Assembly: GCA_037178975.1 (NCBI GenBank)
Contig: JASJZH010000003.1
Coordinates: 4,836,001-4,900,000, forward strand
DNA length: 64,000 nucleotides
DNA from: Oscheius tipulae
Lineage: Eukaryota; Nematoda; Chromadorea; Rhabditida; Rhabditidae
Direction of reading: 5' to 3'
The notes beneath the pieces are model-generated. The model worked only from the letters and a program-made list of their open reading frames with translations. It searched no databases and was not told the origin of the DNA. A program made the position numbers and the translations under genes. The first letter of the stretch is position 1. Every line of letters begins with the position of its first letter. Below are positions 53,330 through 64,000 of this stretch, one piece after another.

Positions 53330-55906
53330 TTCTGTAACAGAAGATTAGTCTTGGGGCCACAAGAAGATGAAAGTATTGAGGTAAAGAAACAGTTCAAAAC
53401 GATTCACCGAAATCATTCACCGGCATGACGAAGTGGTGAAGTTTAACTCAACTATTCTATGCTATTTCAATATTCGGAAAGACCGGTAAAAGGAGAAGGG
53501 CAGAGAGAAATACTGAACATCTAAAAGCATCGCGGCATGTGCTTTTCCGCTTTTTGTCATTCTGTAGGACACCGGCACCTTCGGACTGGTGGTCCCTCTA
53601 CAAGCGAAAGAAATCTGCATGTGAAAAGGATTGTTGAAAGATAACAGTATAGAATCAGGTGGAAAGAGGTCATTAGTTGACCCTAAACTACGAATCTTTC
53701 TCTAAAATATGGGTAATAAACAGGTGATAAGACTGTTTAGGAGTTACAACCAGCTCACGGTCGGCTGTCTCTTTACTGAATGATAAGGCATCCAATCCCC
53801 TCTTGAGCTGATAATTTATGGCTTACGGTATGTCAGGTTAATGATATTCAGGTGAAAGAAGACAAACAAGAAACAGCGGGAAGGCGCGGGAATGGTAATG
53901 AGCAAGATTCTTGTGGACGGATTAGGACGAAAGGGCTGGCAGGAGGGAAAGAGGCCGACAGGGGAGAGATGGTTGGAAACAGTAAGGACCATTGTAAAGG
54001 AGATTAGGAGAAAGGAGGGCTTGGTGGAAGTCGGCAAATGTCAGAAGTCTTTACTAAATGAAAATGGGAATACGCGGGAGTCAAATCAAAGCGCGACAAT
54101 GGTAGATCTGTCACGTTACCGAAGTGACAGAAGCCAATATGTCGGATCGGATAACCACTGGCAACTACATATCTGCTCTCTACTTCTACCACTACTGAAT
54201 CATCATTTAACGTCAGCTAGGGGGGCACTGGATAAAAGATTCAATTCAGAAAAAAAAACTAGGTTGTTGAGGTCTCATTAAAGTACTCGTAACTGGGTTG
54301 AATCTCGCAGCCAATTGGACAGTTTGAAGGCCGAGAAGGGAAATGGGCGGAGCAGTTGTCGGTAGCGGCGGCCAGGTACCTACAGTAAAGACATTCACAT
54401 TGTAAGATGCCCTAAAATACAGCTTGTAACAGTAATTAGTGCTGCAGGGAAGCGAGCTGGGCTGGGATCCTTCTGTCTTTCCCAGCAACTGACAGGAGAG
54501 ATAAGAATGAACATTCTACTGTAACCGACCGTATGGATTTCTATGCTGTATGGAGCTTAGGTTTTGTAGCATAAGCAATACCGTTGTCTAGTTCAGTACT
54601 ACAAGGCTTAGGATACGAGGATTGTCACAAGATCAGCGCAGTGGACCCAACCACGGACCAATTCATAGCTTGTGCGGCTATGTCAGATAACCCGACTCCA
54701 AAAACTGAACCAAGGTTATTAAAACAAGTGGAAATGCTGACCCGGGAGCCCTAAAAGTCGGTCAGATGAAAGACCCTGTTACGGACTGTTCCTCTGATTT
54801 ACGGCCCAGGCTGATAGCATGGGAGCTACCTCGCGACTGTTGCAATCCTCTAGCCGTAACCTACCCCCTTTTCGCGCTCTTTACACAGTCGACAGGTAGA
54901 AAACGATCTAACCAATCCTACCACGAGATACCCAATTTTGGTACAAAAGTCTATCGTGATGAAGAACGATGTGCTCATGTCCTCAGAAGTGTCATCCCAA
55001 GTTGGTGAGTTTCTAGCTGTCTGAGTAGAAAGAAAAGGTTTCAAGAGAGTCACCTGATAGGCTTTCTTGTCATAAGTACTGAGAAGCTGGTAGCTATTAG
55101 CTGTCCCGAACTAGACCAGTCAGAAGGTACGATCAGACGACCTTCTTCGACAAAGTTCCCTTCCAATGTAACTGTGAAACTATATGAGTAGCGAAACAGT
55201 CGATATGGAGAGTCAGACTACGGTACTCTTTCGGTAAGATCTCACGCCCGGATGAGAAATATCATCTCAACACTTTTGCGCAATTAATAACTGACCATAA
55301 GGTTTACAACGTTTCGTGCCGAGAATGGTAATAAAAGGATGGAGCACATAAATGTCTCGTTATCAAAGCAGTCAGAAGGAGCCTCCATTGCGTAAGTGCG
55401 ACCTTGTCCTCGGCAGCTGATCAATTAGTAACACCGAGTTCTGATAGCGGCACTCTCTTGGCGGTCTGGCTCTCGACCCATAAACATGACCGATTAGCCG
55501 TTATGAGGATAGGAGGGTGTGGAAGAGAAGAAGAGCGAGAACCGGCTGTCAGTTATCAGTAGCCTGAGCCCATAAAAAGAGAACATAAAATGGAAATATT
55601 TATTGCAGCTTCTTATCGATCAAGTAGGCAAGAAGGAGGGACTAAGCAAAGACTGTAAATGGCAGTAAAGACAGGTATAAAGGCCTCTCTCTATTCCTTC
55701 TGGAAGAGGTTTGTTTTCATCGGTCAGCTCCCTGCTGATAGGATCTGCTCTGACTGTTGCCGCCAGCCCATGAGATCACATTACTACCCCATGTGGATCA
55801 GCTCCCTTACGCAAATGACCGGCCGACGCCAAAAGAAAGCTCAGATATAAACAGCCTTTCCTAGTCTTTGTTTTTTGTCCATCAACAACACTTGGGGAAT
55901 CAGAAT
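53330..55906. other. non-coding region upstream of pal-1
   Basis: In this 2.6 kb I find no gene that I can support. A plus-strand frame at 53892-54281 (129 codons, Arg/Lys-rich) overlaps openness on the other strand and shows no family motif or splice partner, so I treat it as chance. Given the developmental gene on its left, the region is a candidate cis-regulatory domain for pal-1; it also contains the arl-6 3' UTR. Confidence 0.45.
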
Positions 55907-56761
55907 TTACTTGGCCGCACTTTCTAATCGTTCTTTCAATCGCTCTCCGATCCAACGCATACCGTCTTCGAGACCGTTGGAGTTCGAGTTCGAAAGGGCA
56001 CAACAGCTGATTATATGCCACTGATGTCCTCGGACTACGTCGAGACCTGGTGTTATAAGTCGAAAGTCAGAGACAAACTTACCCAGGATCTGAGTCATTT
56101 CTGCCGCGGACACAGAGTCTGGAAGGTCCGATTTATTGGCGAAGATGAGAATTGGGAGCTGAAAGCACTGTTTTGTCAAACTTAGCAGACGAACCTGTCT
56201 GTTTGAAACGTCTTTGTGATCAAAAATCATCCACAGCTCATCCCGTGCCACAGCCATTCGAAGCTTGTCCGAACTGTCAACAACGAAAATGACAGCTTGA
56301 GCAGCTCCATAGTAAGTCTCCCAAACAGAACGATATTTGGCTAAAAGAAGAAGTTTTATGTCTCTTGGATCTCAGGCGGAACGGATTTGTTCCTCTATTG
56401 TTTGTAGGTGCGGCTCGTAGGATTTACGACTGTCACGCTGTTGGGACCTTTGTGCTTTCGGGTCGACCCGACAGCATCTGGGAACGGAGAGCAAGGGGAA
56501 CTCACACTGTCCGGCCATGTCAAAGGCGTTAAAGTTGAAGTTCTCTGACGTGAAATTCGTAACAGTATAGCCCATGGTTGGAACAATTGTCGTGAGTCTA
56601 GATTCTGGCGGTTTCAGTTGGTTCAAAATGGTGGTCTGAAGAGAGCGTTATCAATTGTTCAACAGACCTACCTTTCCGGAATTGTCCAGTCCCACTACAA
56701 TAATGTCCACATTGCGTCTTCCCAATCCTAAGAAGTTGGACAAATGACGGAAGAAGCCCAT
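55907..56761 (-). CDS. arl-6: ARL6 (BBS3), small GTPase that recruits the BBSome
   Basis: This Arf-like GTPase, in its GTP form, brings the BBSome to membranes and ciliary vesicles. MGFFRHLSNFLGLGRRNVDI starts at 56761 with Gly2 available for Arf-family N-terminal function. The P-loop is VGLDNSGKTTILNQLKP, switch I VPTMGYTVTNF (Thr present) and switch II DMAGQSKYRSVWETYY. The core is AVIFVVDSSDKLRMAVARDE, with the G4 motif FANKSDLPDSV and the late block VRGHQWHIISCCALSN, ending WIGERLKERLESAAK at TTA 55907-55909. FDMAGQ (rather than WDVGGQ) and the DKLRM/VA..EL segment fit ARL6 better than ARF or other ARLs. Four or five exons give about 187 residues, the family size. An X-box match lies about 385 bp upstream. 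Confidence 0.93.
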
Positions 56762-57962
56762 TCTGAAATGCTCTCGAATTGAACATTACAAAGAGAGATT
56801 CTTTGAAGTGCCGCCTCGATCTGTCATCTTTTCGCTTACGGTCCACCTGTGGTGCCCTTCTGTCACTTCGGTCAATCTCTCGTAATTTGAACGCCCAAGA
56901 GGGCGTCAACAAGGAATTCGGTAAAATATTCAGAGGCAACCGTTTCCCAGGAGCGCTCCCATTAGGTTTCCTTGCGCAACTGGGCGCACTCTTTTTGGCG
57001 TAAACAACACCAAGGGGATAATCCTTTGAAATTATCCTTTTCTACTACCGAAACGACCAGGAGAAGACAGTGAATATGAGAAAAACTGGATGAAACGCGG
57101 CTAATAATCTAAAGGGTTCGAGGAGAGTTTATTCGACAGCGGGCTGTCGCCATGACTACTTGCTCTATTCTGCTCTCACAAATCGTCGTTTTCGGCCAGA
57201 TCATGTATAAAACCTGTAATTTTAGGTCGAACGAGATCAAGCTCTAGAAAGAAGTATGAAAACCAATTCAAAAAAGCCAAAAATATTTGCCGCCAGGGGT
57301 TGAGCTCGCGAGGAAATTACAGTAACCCGGGCTCAGTTTGGCAGATTCGATTTTCGCTGTTTTAGCGTGTTTACAGCCATTTTTCAATTGTTCTGACATT
57401 AGTATCGAATTCAGGGCTCAAGAAAATGTACTTGGCAACAATATTCGTTAAAAAGGGACCTGCCAGAAAACCCCTGAAAAATCGTTAAACTCGAAAACAG
57501 GGCTCTGCTCATCTATTTTCAACGTTTTCCTTACACATTTTCCCTTAAATTTGCTGTCAAGTAGGTTTATGCATGTCTAGAATTCTTACATGGTCAGAAT
57601 GGGGGAAAGGCATGCGGAAAATAGTAAAATTTGAAAAATATGGAAATTTCTTCTTCGCGTGCGAGCACTTTGCCACCAGCAGTCAAATTCAGGTGCCGCT
57701 CTTCGTTGGAAGTAGACTATAACCAACTGACAATAGCGGCCATAACGGCAGGGAAACAGCTACTGATTGTCATAGACTGGAAATGGTTTGCACTGATAAT
57801 GCTCGGAGAACAATTCAAATCCACTTGTACTTGTGACTTAATTGAACAGTCGAAAACAAACTTCAAATGGGTCTTTCATAGAAACACCCGTCTCCTTGGA
57901 CTACAATAAAACGAAGGATCGATAGATGAGATGAGAGTTGTTCTTTTCAAAGGAATGTCCGC
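56762..57962. other. intergenic region between arl-6 and EMC7
   Basis: This 1.2-kb spacer holds the arl-6 promoter and the EMC7 3' UTR (both genes on the minus strand). An X-box match lies at 57146-57159. A plus-strand open frame at 57631-57909 has no recognisable motif and no splice partners, so I do not call it a gene. Confidence 0.5.
57146..57159 (-). promoter_or_regulatory. X-box candidate upstream of arl-6
   Basis: Read on the arl-6 strand this is GTAGTCATGGCGAC, which fits the relaxed nematode X-box pattern RTHNYYWTRRNRAC at all positions. It is about 385 bp before the arl-6 ATG, further than is typical, and the pattern is loose, so its function is less sure than for TMEM17 and BBS5. 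Confidence 0.45.
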
Positions 57963-58902
57963 CTATTTTCGTTTAGTTGTCGATGCCGTGACAGCCTTCT
58001 TCTTCGTCTTGGGAGCGCCGCCTCCGAAGAAGTTGGCCATCATCTCTCCCATGTCAGGAACATCCATTTTAGGCAATTGCATCTGTTCCATCTCCTTCTG
58101 CAGCTGAGGATCGTTAGCAGCCATCCTGAACTTTGAGTTTTTAGTGACATAAAATAGGAAGAAAAGGATCCCTCCTGCGCGTTAATCTCTACGGTAAACC
58201 GACCAGAACAAGGTCATAGGCAGCTTAGTAAGTCGCGTAGCATTGACGGTTTTCAACAGAGTCGAGACGAAAAACCCACTTTGGAATAACCAGCATGATC
58301 AGAAGCGGCACCGCGAGCATGAGCACCATGGGACTCATCAACATATCCGTCACTCGCCATTCTTCGCGTTTCCGGAAGTATCGCGTAGCTTCACGGGCGG
58401 TCATCTTCAACGGATAGGCCAGCTGATTCACCTGGTTGGGCTAAAAAACCTTTTAAAAGAATAACTCTACAAATTCACCTGTAACAGACTAAGTTTACGG
58501 GCGCGGAATTTGCCCTTGGAAGTAATATCGATTCGAATGGGCTCGAAGACGAAATCGACATTCTCAACCTGCAAAAAATTAGATTAACCAGAGGAAGCAA
58601 TACTTGAACGATGTAACTTCCGCTCGGGACGCTGTCAACAACAAAAGAGCCGTCTTGACGAACGAAACCGACGTATTGGCCGTGGTTGAGAAGAACTCGT
58701 GATTCGATTGCCCATTTGCCGCCTTGAGAAGATGCTGGGAAGATTACCTAAACTTTTTCCGTTACTTTCTATTATGAAAAATACAAAAAAAGAACTGAAA
58801 ACCTACGTCTCCTTCGACCCGGAAAAACTGTGAATCGGTCTCGGCGACGTCTTCTGTACTTGAGACGATTGCCGGTATTATAAATAAAAGGAGTATTATC
58901 AT
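57963..58902 (-). CDS. emc-7: ER membrane protein complex subunit 7
   Basis: EMC7 is a single-pass subunit of the EMC, which inserts membrane proteins in the ER. The ATG at 58902 opens a signal peptide (MIILLLFIIPAIVSS). The lumenal beta-sandwich has FFRVEGDVVFPASSQGGKWA, RVLLNHGQYVGFVRQDGSFV, DSVPSGSYIVQVENVDFVFE and PIRIDITSKGKFRARKLSLL. Next are NQLAYPLKMTAREATRYFRK and REEWRVTDMLMSPMVLMLAV, the transmembrane helix PLLIMLVIPK, and a cytosolic tail (DVPDMGEMMANFFGG, KTKKKAVTAS) ending at CTA 57963-57965. The order and the REEWRxxDxLMSPMVLM block are diagnostic. Five or six exons give about 235 residues, the usual size. The ATG lies three bases after GTTTTCAG. Confidence 0.95.
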
Positions 58903-59280
58903 TTCCTGAAAACAATTTTATAGGACCATTGAATAAAACTAGCGATACAGTAAGTGGTTGGAAACCAACAACAAAGACGACTGAAAAACACAGGCTTTAT
59001 TATAAATAGCAAAAGTGAATTTGGGCTGGCAAAGAGAAAAACATAAATACGGGGCTGGGAAGTAAAGCACGAGGCGAAGTCAGGGATGAAATTGAGATGA
59101 AATTCACAACTTTTGAGAGTATATAAGGCTAATTGGATATGAATAGTCCGAATGGCTAGGTAATGGAGAAGGAAAAATAACTGAAAAGAGCAGTTTTGGG
59201 GATTCAAAAATGGAATAAGCAGGGGTTTCATAAGGCAGTTTATGGTAGAAAACCGGCATCAAAAACACAGATGTTTCCCT
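58903..59280. other. spacer between EMC7 and ARPC4
   Basis: No gene is supported in this 378-bp AT-rich stretch. It lies between the stop of ARPC4 and the start of EMC7, both on the minus strand. An acceptor-like GTTTTCAG directly before the EMC7 ATG suggests an outron and trans-splicing. Confidence 0.4.
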
Positions 59281-59966
59281 TCAGTTGAAGCGCTTGAGGA
59301 ACTCTTCGGCTGATACTCTTGCCCTCGCGTTCAACGCCAGCTTCATATCACTGATTTCCTGAAAATAAATGTTTTAAGCATGCTTTTGTGAGGACAAGAT
59401 TTTAATAGACTAACTTTGTCGATCTCCATCATGAAATGAAGCAGGAAATCCACGAGCTTGTGTTTGTACATGGTCTCCGTATGTGTAGCAGTGATCAAGA
59501 AAGAAATGTCATAGCCTTAACATCTAATTGACAAACAGTAAATGAACAGCATACCTTCAATTGGTTTTCGTCGAAGAACAAAAAAGTTATCAGCACGTTG
59601 ACACATGAAGCGAGTGAATTTGTGACAGAGAATCTTCTCAATTTCATCAGACTGCTTGATGGCAATGGACATTCTGACAGCATTGACAGAAGGCTCGATG
59701 AGAACACGCTCTTGCTTGTTTCGGGCAATTACTACCGGATTCATTAGAAGTTCCTTCGAAGTACGCACCTCAACCTAAACAAATTGTCTTGAATCAAACA
59801 AAATGATATTAAACCTCCGGCTTATTATGTCTTTCCACGACTTGAGAACTAAACTGCTCCAGACAGAGAGCAGCATTCAACGTGTGTCGAACGGCATCCA
59901 GATAGGGCTGAAGAGTCGCACTCTGAAAATCAATTATTCATGTGTGGTCAAAATGACTCATACCAT
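59281..59966 (-). CDS. arx-6: Arp2/3 complex subunit 4 (ARPC4, p20)
   Basis: This is a core subunit of the Arp2/3 complex, which nucleates branched actin filaments. The first coding exon contains only the ATG (59964-59966), directly followed by GTATGAG. It joins [20 protein letters not shown], then [19 protein letters not shown] and [40 protein letters not shown] and [20 protein letters not shown] follow, then [40 protein letters not shown] and [20 protein letters not shown], ending at TCA 59281-59283. The match to animal ARPC4 is near-continuous along the whole length. The length of about 169 residues is normal. Five exons. Confidence 0.98.
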
Positions 59967-60247
59967 TCTTCTAGCCTGTTGCGGTTCTGATATACACCCG
60001 TAACCTGAAAAAAACAATTGATGTTTTGATAGACAAAGAAGTTGGAGTGAAGGGAAAGCAGCAAAGTCATAAAGACAAGGCAAGTATGGGTCATACAGCG
60101 AGAACATGGTATGAGCGAAGAGGGCGACAGACATCTGCGAGTATCAACAGGGCGCGTTTACCCGAATGTCCTTCGAATTTGCAATCAGGAAGACGGTTTA
60201 TTCTTACAAACCAAAGACTATAGATAAAAATAAAATAAATGACAAAA

Positions 60248-61850
60248 TCAACGTCTAGGTGACCACGAATCACGGCGATCTCTTTTTTCATACGGTCTTT
60301 CAGGACTGCGGATTCTTCTATTATCGAAGTTGCGATTCGGATATCCGCCTCTGCCTCGTCTTCTTGGACGATTGTTGGTGTTGTAGTCCATCGAAAAAAG
60401 AACAGGCCGAGGAGGGGGATGGTAGTAATATGTTGACGATCCAAAGGCGTTCCGAGAAGATGGCAAGGCTCTTCGTTGCGGCTGTTGGTGGAAGTAGAGA
60501 GGAGCTGGATCTGAAAACGCATCGACGCTGTATAAGGAGAAGAAATGAGCTTACACTGCGTCCGATGAAGTTCTTCGTACCCAATTCTTCCGAAAGACGA
60601 ATCGCGCTCTCGGACCTCGTAATTCGACGGCTCTAAAAATCGGACGAGCTAACGAAATCGATCAATATACCTATGATATGTTGTTGGCCGTTCCTCCACG
60701 AGTTGGGCAACCGGCAATTAGGACGTTGACGCGTAGGAGGCACTGAAAAATAGAATAACCAATATTTGATCAAACATACGGTTAACAGGAGAGGCAAAAC
60801 GTCGAGGTCTTTGAGGCTCAGTGGAAGTGCTACTGCGACGATATGGTTGTATTGGAGAGTCATCTTGGGTCATCGTCTTGTCGCGCACTTCAGAGACAGC
60901 TTCGACTAGGAAAAGGTTAAGATCTACGAATGAATTACTCGTTTCTTTCTCGTTCTCATTGATAGGCCTCTCTTCAGAATGTATTTCAACAGTAGGCTCT
61001 TCCATCTGCGCCGCAGGAGAAGAGAAGTTCTTCGGCATTTCTTCTTGTGCCAGAAAAAGGCTAGCATGCGAAAAATCATCAATCTTTTCTTTAAGAAAAA
61101 AAAACTAGAATTCTGTACGACGAACGAACCTAGAGGTTCAGTTTTCATAAGAATGACCTTCTGAGGAGATCGTTCGTAAGCGAACATAGCATAGGCAGAC
61201 GGAGATAGAGGACATTCGACAGGAGCCGGTTCTATAGTTTCCGAGCTTACAGGCAGATCTTCCTCGTCTTTTGGCTCCTGTTTGATGTCCTGGCTGGCTT
61301 TTATTTCCGATTCCACTACCTAGAAAAAAAATGCTAGGCATGTCCTGTACAGGATAGTCACCTGCTGCTCTAAAAATCTGATAGCTGCTTTTGCATCTAA
61401 GATCTCCTCGTTGATAGTTTTGATTTGACCGAGTTTCTTTTCTATACAAGAGCTGACAGCGGCGAGAACATCGGCACGTTTATTCTGGAAATTATCTATC
61501 AAAAGAAGGAGACGTACAGTAGGATCTGATATTTCAGGAAGACATGCAGCCAGCGTCGGGAATGTCTGTCCCAGATATTCGCGCGAAACATTATTCCATT
61601 CCACTTGTGTGCCTTTTGGCAGCGGTAGAGATCTTCTACGCCGTTTTTCGGCAGAAGGCGCATCATATTCTATCTGGCCATCTTCTTCTTCCCGTGGAGC
61701 GTCAATTCCCTGCTCTCCCATCTTGTCTTGTTTCGCAGGTTTTGGTCTCTGAAACTCTTCAACTATTCAGAGAACAGATCAAACCTTTGCACCGCGTTGC
61801 CCACCATTCCGTCCTCCTCTTTTCTCGCCTCGTGTAGACGATGTACCCAT
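60248..61850 (-). CDS. RG-rich, lysine-rich nuclear-type protein, unrecognised
   Basis: I do not recognise the family. The ATG at 61850 gives an RG-rich start (MGTSSTRGEKRGGRNGGQRG). After a 31-bp intron it continues FQRPKPAKQDKMGEQGIDAP, an acidic/basic stretch with AEKRRRRSLPLPKG, and a helical domain: NNVSREYLGQTFPTLAACLP, DPTVRLLLLIDNFQNKRADV and EKKLGQIKTINEEILDAKAA. The middle has two sumoylation-like motifs (IKQEPKDEE, LMKTEPL). Later exons are disordered (DDSPIQPYRRSSTSTEPQRP), then NYEVRERDSSFGRIGYEELH. The tail is Arg/Tyr-rich (RPRRRGRGGYPNRNFDNRRI, RPYEKRDRRDSWSPRR). The whole suggests a nuclear RNA- or chromatin-associated protein of about 400 residues. Exon joins near 60900-61130 are uncertain. 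Confidence 0.6.
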
Positions 61851-64000
61851 TTTCAAGGGAAACAATCGAGGTTCCTATGATGCTGGGTATTAGTAGTCAA
61901 TTTAAACGTCTACCACATAGCTTACACCGTTTCTCGTATTTCGACGAGGTCTGTCTGGTAATAGCGAAGCCATCAGTAGGCTCTAGAAGTTGATAAAGTC
62001 GAGAACCGTAAGGGTACAGTGTCCTCTCAAAGCTGAAGTTTTGGGTGACTATTGTAGAATATTTATTGTAGTCAAAAAATCTTTTGAAATGCATCTACGT
62101 GCATAGCGCACACGAACTACCTATTTTGATACAAAAATTATAACAGTCGCTGTGAGAGGAACACGCTATTTTTACCGAGCAAAAACTGGAAAGCCATCCT
62201 AGCGCAAATGGAGTAAGTTTGTGCGGTTCTAACAACAAAAAAGCGGCGGCTCGTGAAAAAGGCTCAGTGTGTTACAAGCAAAAGGCGTTCCCATTTCTTT
62301 CGCGCCAGGTGGTCCAAAAGTGGAATAATTGTTTCCTTTGATTCGAGGCTATTTTTTCAATAAACGGGCGTATTTTCACCTTGACCAAGAAACCTTGAAC
62401 TCCCAGTTCTATAAGGGCTTTCCTAAAAAAAAATCCCTGTATTTTCATGAAGGATTTACGTGATTCTTACACTAAACGATCCCCTTCTTGTTGCTGATAT
62501 TCAAGGCCTGTTTGGCCGTTCTGATAATATTCACCGTTTAAAAGATCTTTTCTGCAAATATCATAATGAAAGAGTTTCTGCTTGCTGCAAAACTATCTCT
62601 CTAGGTTTACAGCCCGAACTCAATTAAAATTTGATGAAAAAACCGACGTTTGACAGCTAAAATGAAAAGGTCGATTAAGAAGTGTTCGAATACAACAGCG
62701 TTTGAATTGCGCGGCACTAGGATATACTGTACTTAAAAAACAAGCCTCTGATCAGGATTTATCCAATTTTGGCGCCGGTTCAAACGCGTTTTGTAACAGT
62801 GAGAATGCTATTCCAGTCTAACCCTTTGATAACATTCTTCTACCGATTCTATGAGTAATCAGCACAGAGCAGCTTGTCTCACCCTAAGACACATTCCCTT
62901 TTTCTTTCTGGCGGCAATTTGTGTGTCTCACACAAATCCCACCGGACCATGACTCATTGTTACCGGGTAATTGAACAGCCGAGAGCCAAAACAGCCCGGA
63001 TTATTTGTATTAGTTTGGTGGGACATCGAGAGAAATCGGACGAATATCGGGCCGTGTGAAGAAAGCTACGATTCTTTCGTTACCATTTTCCGAACAGCCT
63101 TCCTCCCCCCGCTCTCTGAACTTCAGGACAGTTTTTCTTCCGTCCTACTCGCTCCCGAGGGCTTTCCTTCTGATTTGACGGCATTGAGACAGATAGCTCC
63201 CGACGTGGACACGACTCATGATTGACTCACTACCAAGTAGCTATCCATCACTGCCAACCTCGAGTTCAGAAGAAGGAGATGGCAAGCACGGCCGTGATTA
63301 TAAAGTCAGATAAAAGGGAAACTAGGAGGAACTCGATCTGACTCCCTTGGGAAAATGACCAATCACGAGCAGTAACATTAGTTTCACAAAACTGAGTTCT
63401 TTCTATTCCACTCATTCTTGTTATACATCTTTCTGCTTAAAAATCCTTCAATGACGTTCTACACAACGGAACATCTACTTCTGGAATAATTGGGTTATCG
63501 AAGAGAAACAGATCTGATCTTTGGATGTCTACAGAAAGTGAATTAGCTGAGCTTCGAAGACCACACTTCCGTCTGCCCTCAAACGAGAGAGTTCCTCTGG
63601 AAGACGAGACAATGTTGCGAAATAGACCGACGGCTGTCAGATCCTTGAGAAGAAACATGAAATATTGTCTTGGAGAATGTATAACGTCGGTAGTTACGAA
63701 GAATATCGACGTAATCCTATCTATTCTGTCATTCTCATTGTCCAGAATTGCTTAACGTCAGTATGATGAGGTCTCTCCCTCCCTCGTCGAGAGGAGAGAG
63801 TGTCTTCCGGCTTGGAGGGAGCAGAGACGACTGAGGATCGATGCCGGCGCTCCACACAAGGCAACCCAGTAGTCCTCTTGATGAGCAGACCCCGTGATTC
63901 ATCTCTCTTCGTTTTTTCTTTGCGGTTTGTAATTCAGTTTGATAACACATCTATGCGGTAAAGCTAATCTCTATCACGGTAATTGAATGTCAACACCATC
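61851..64000. other. mostly non-coding right end; one weak ORF
   Basis: No firm gene is seen. The best candidate is a plus-strand open frame at 63525-63755 (76 codons) starting MSTESELAELRRPHFRLPSN and ending in a hydrophobic run (VILSILSFSLSRIA). It could be a first exon of a gene continuing to the right, but the frame closes with TAA and no family is recognised. The sequence around 62700-62790 shares short motifs (ACTGTACTTAA) with the repeat cluster at 49350-49370. Confidence 0.3.

Noticed and set aside
53892-54281. 129-codon plus-strand open frame upstream of pal-1
   Set aside because: No family motif, unusual Arg/Lys-rich composition, overlapping openness on the other strand and no splice partners; probably chance.
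57631-57909. 92-codon plus-strand open frame between arl-6 and EMC7
   Set aside because: No recognisable domain and no convincing splice or trans-splice signal.
1-64000. CRISPR array, prophage or bacterial-type operon
   Set aside because: The window is intron-rich animal DNA; no direct-repeat/spacer arrays or prokaryotic gene organisation are present.

Overview
This window is nuclear DNA from a small, gene-dense animal genome, most likely a nematode. Genes are split by very short introns (many 35-60 bp) with T-rich acceptors ending in CAG or TAG, and several start codons sit just after an intron-type acceptor, as expected for spliced-leader trans-splicing. Gene content is metazoan: integrin alpha, a Caudal homeobox gene, a cyclic-nucleotide-gated channel, BBSome-pathway genes and SMG6. 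The two very large Kunitz/lustrin/EB cysteine-rich secreted proteins are of a type best known from nematodes. The species is not determined, and another compact ecdysozoan (for example a tardigrade) is not excluded. All coding genes below are hand-spliced from frame, splice signals and family similarity, so outer coordinates are firmer than internal exon edges.

Layout. 1-1025 (-): N-terminal part of mitochondrial pyruvate carboxylase, running off the left edge. 1244-2111 (+): PH-domain protein. 2315-3821 (+): POFUT2-like O-fucosyltransferase. 3952-5224 (-): secreted histidine acid phosphatase. 6128-6770 (+): TMEM17, followed by a small membrane protein. 7184-12625 (-): giant Kunitz-lustrin protein A. 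13674-14817 (+): TFIIA large subunit. 15042-16543 (+): FKBP-TPR immunophilin. 16610-18233 (-): BBS5. 18473-22230 (-): integrin alpha. 22231-24371: divergent promoter region. 24372-27715 (+): CNG channel with an antisense tRNA-Gly in an intron. 28634-34249 (+): giant Kunitz-lustrin protein B, an inverted paralogue of A. 34364-35016 (-): unrecognised small gene. 35604-36986 (+): SF3B4. 37344-39207 (+): C2H2-type zinc-finger protein, then 39362-39998 (+) a NAA20-like acetyltransferase, possibly an operon. 40108-41153 (-): endonuclease III (NTH1). 41575-47373 (-): SMG6. 47374-50175: repeat-rich spacer with two inverted-repeat elements and a tRNA-like relic. 50176-53329 (-): Caudal/PAL-1 homeobox gene. 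53330-55906: spacer. 55907-56761 (-): ARL6/BBS3. 57963-58902 (-): EMC7. 59281-59966 (-): ARPC4. 60248-61850 (-): unrecognised RG-rich protein. 61851-64000: mostly non-coding.

How the genes relate. Most are unrelated housekeeping genes, but one theme stands out. TMEM17 (ciliary transition zone), BBS5 (BBSome), ARL6 (BBSome-recruiting GTPase) and a CNG channel (used in ciliated sensory neurons) all lie within about 51 kb, and each has an RFX/DAF-19-type X-box or a near match upstream. The TMEM17 and BBS5 sites lie 17-19 bp before the ATG and share the same 10-bp half (CCATAGCAAC). Two further points of interest are a nematode-like SMG6 that carries EJC-binding-like motifs in its N-terminal region, and the inverted pair of giant Kunitz-lustrin genes with the same domain order.
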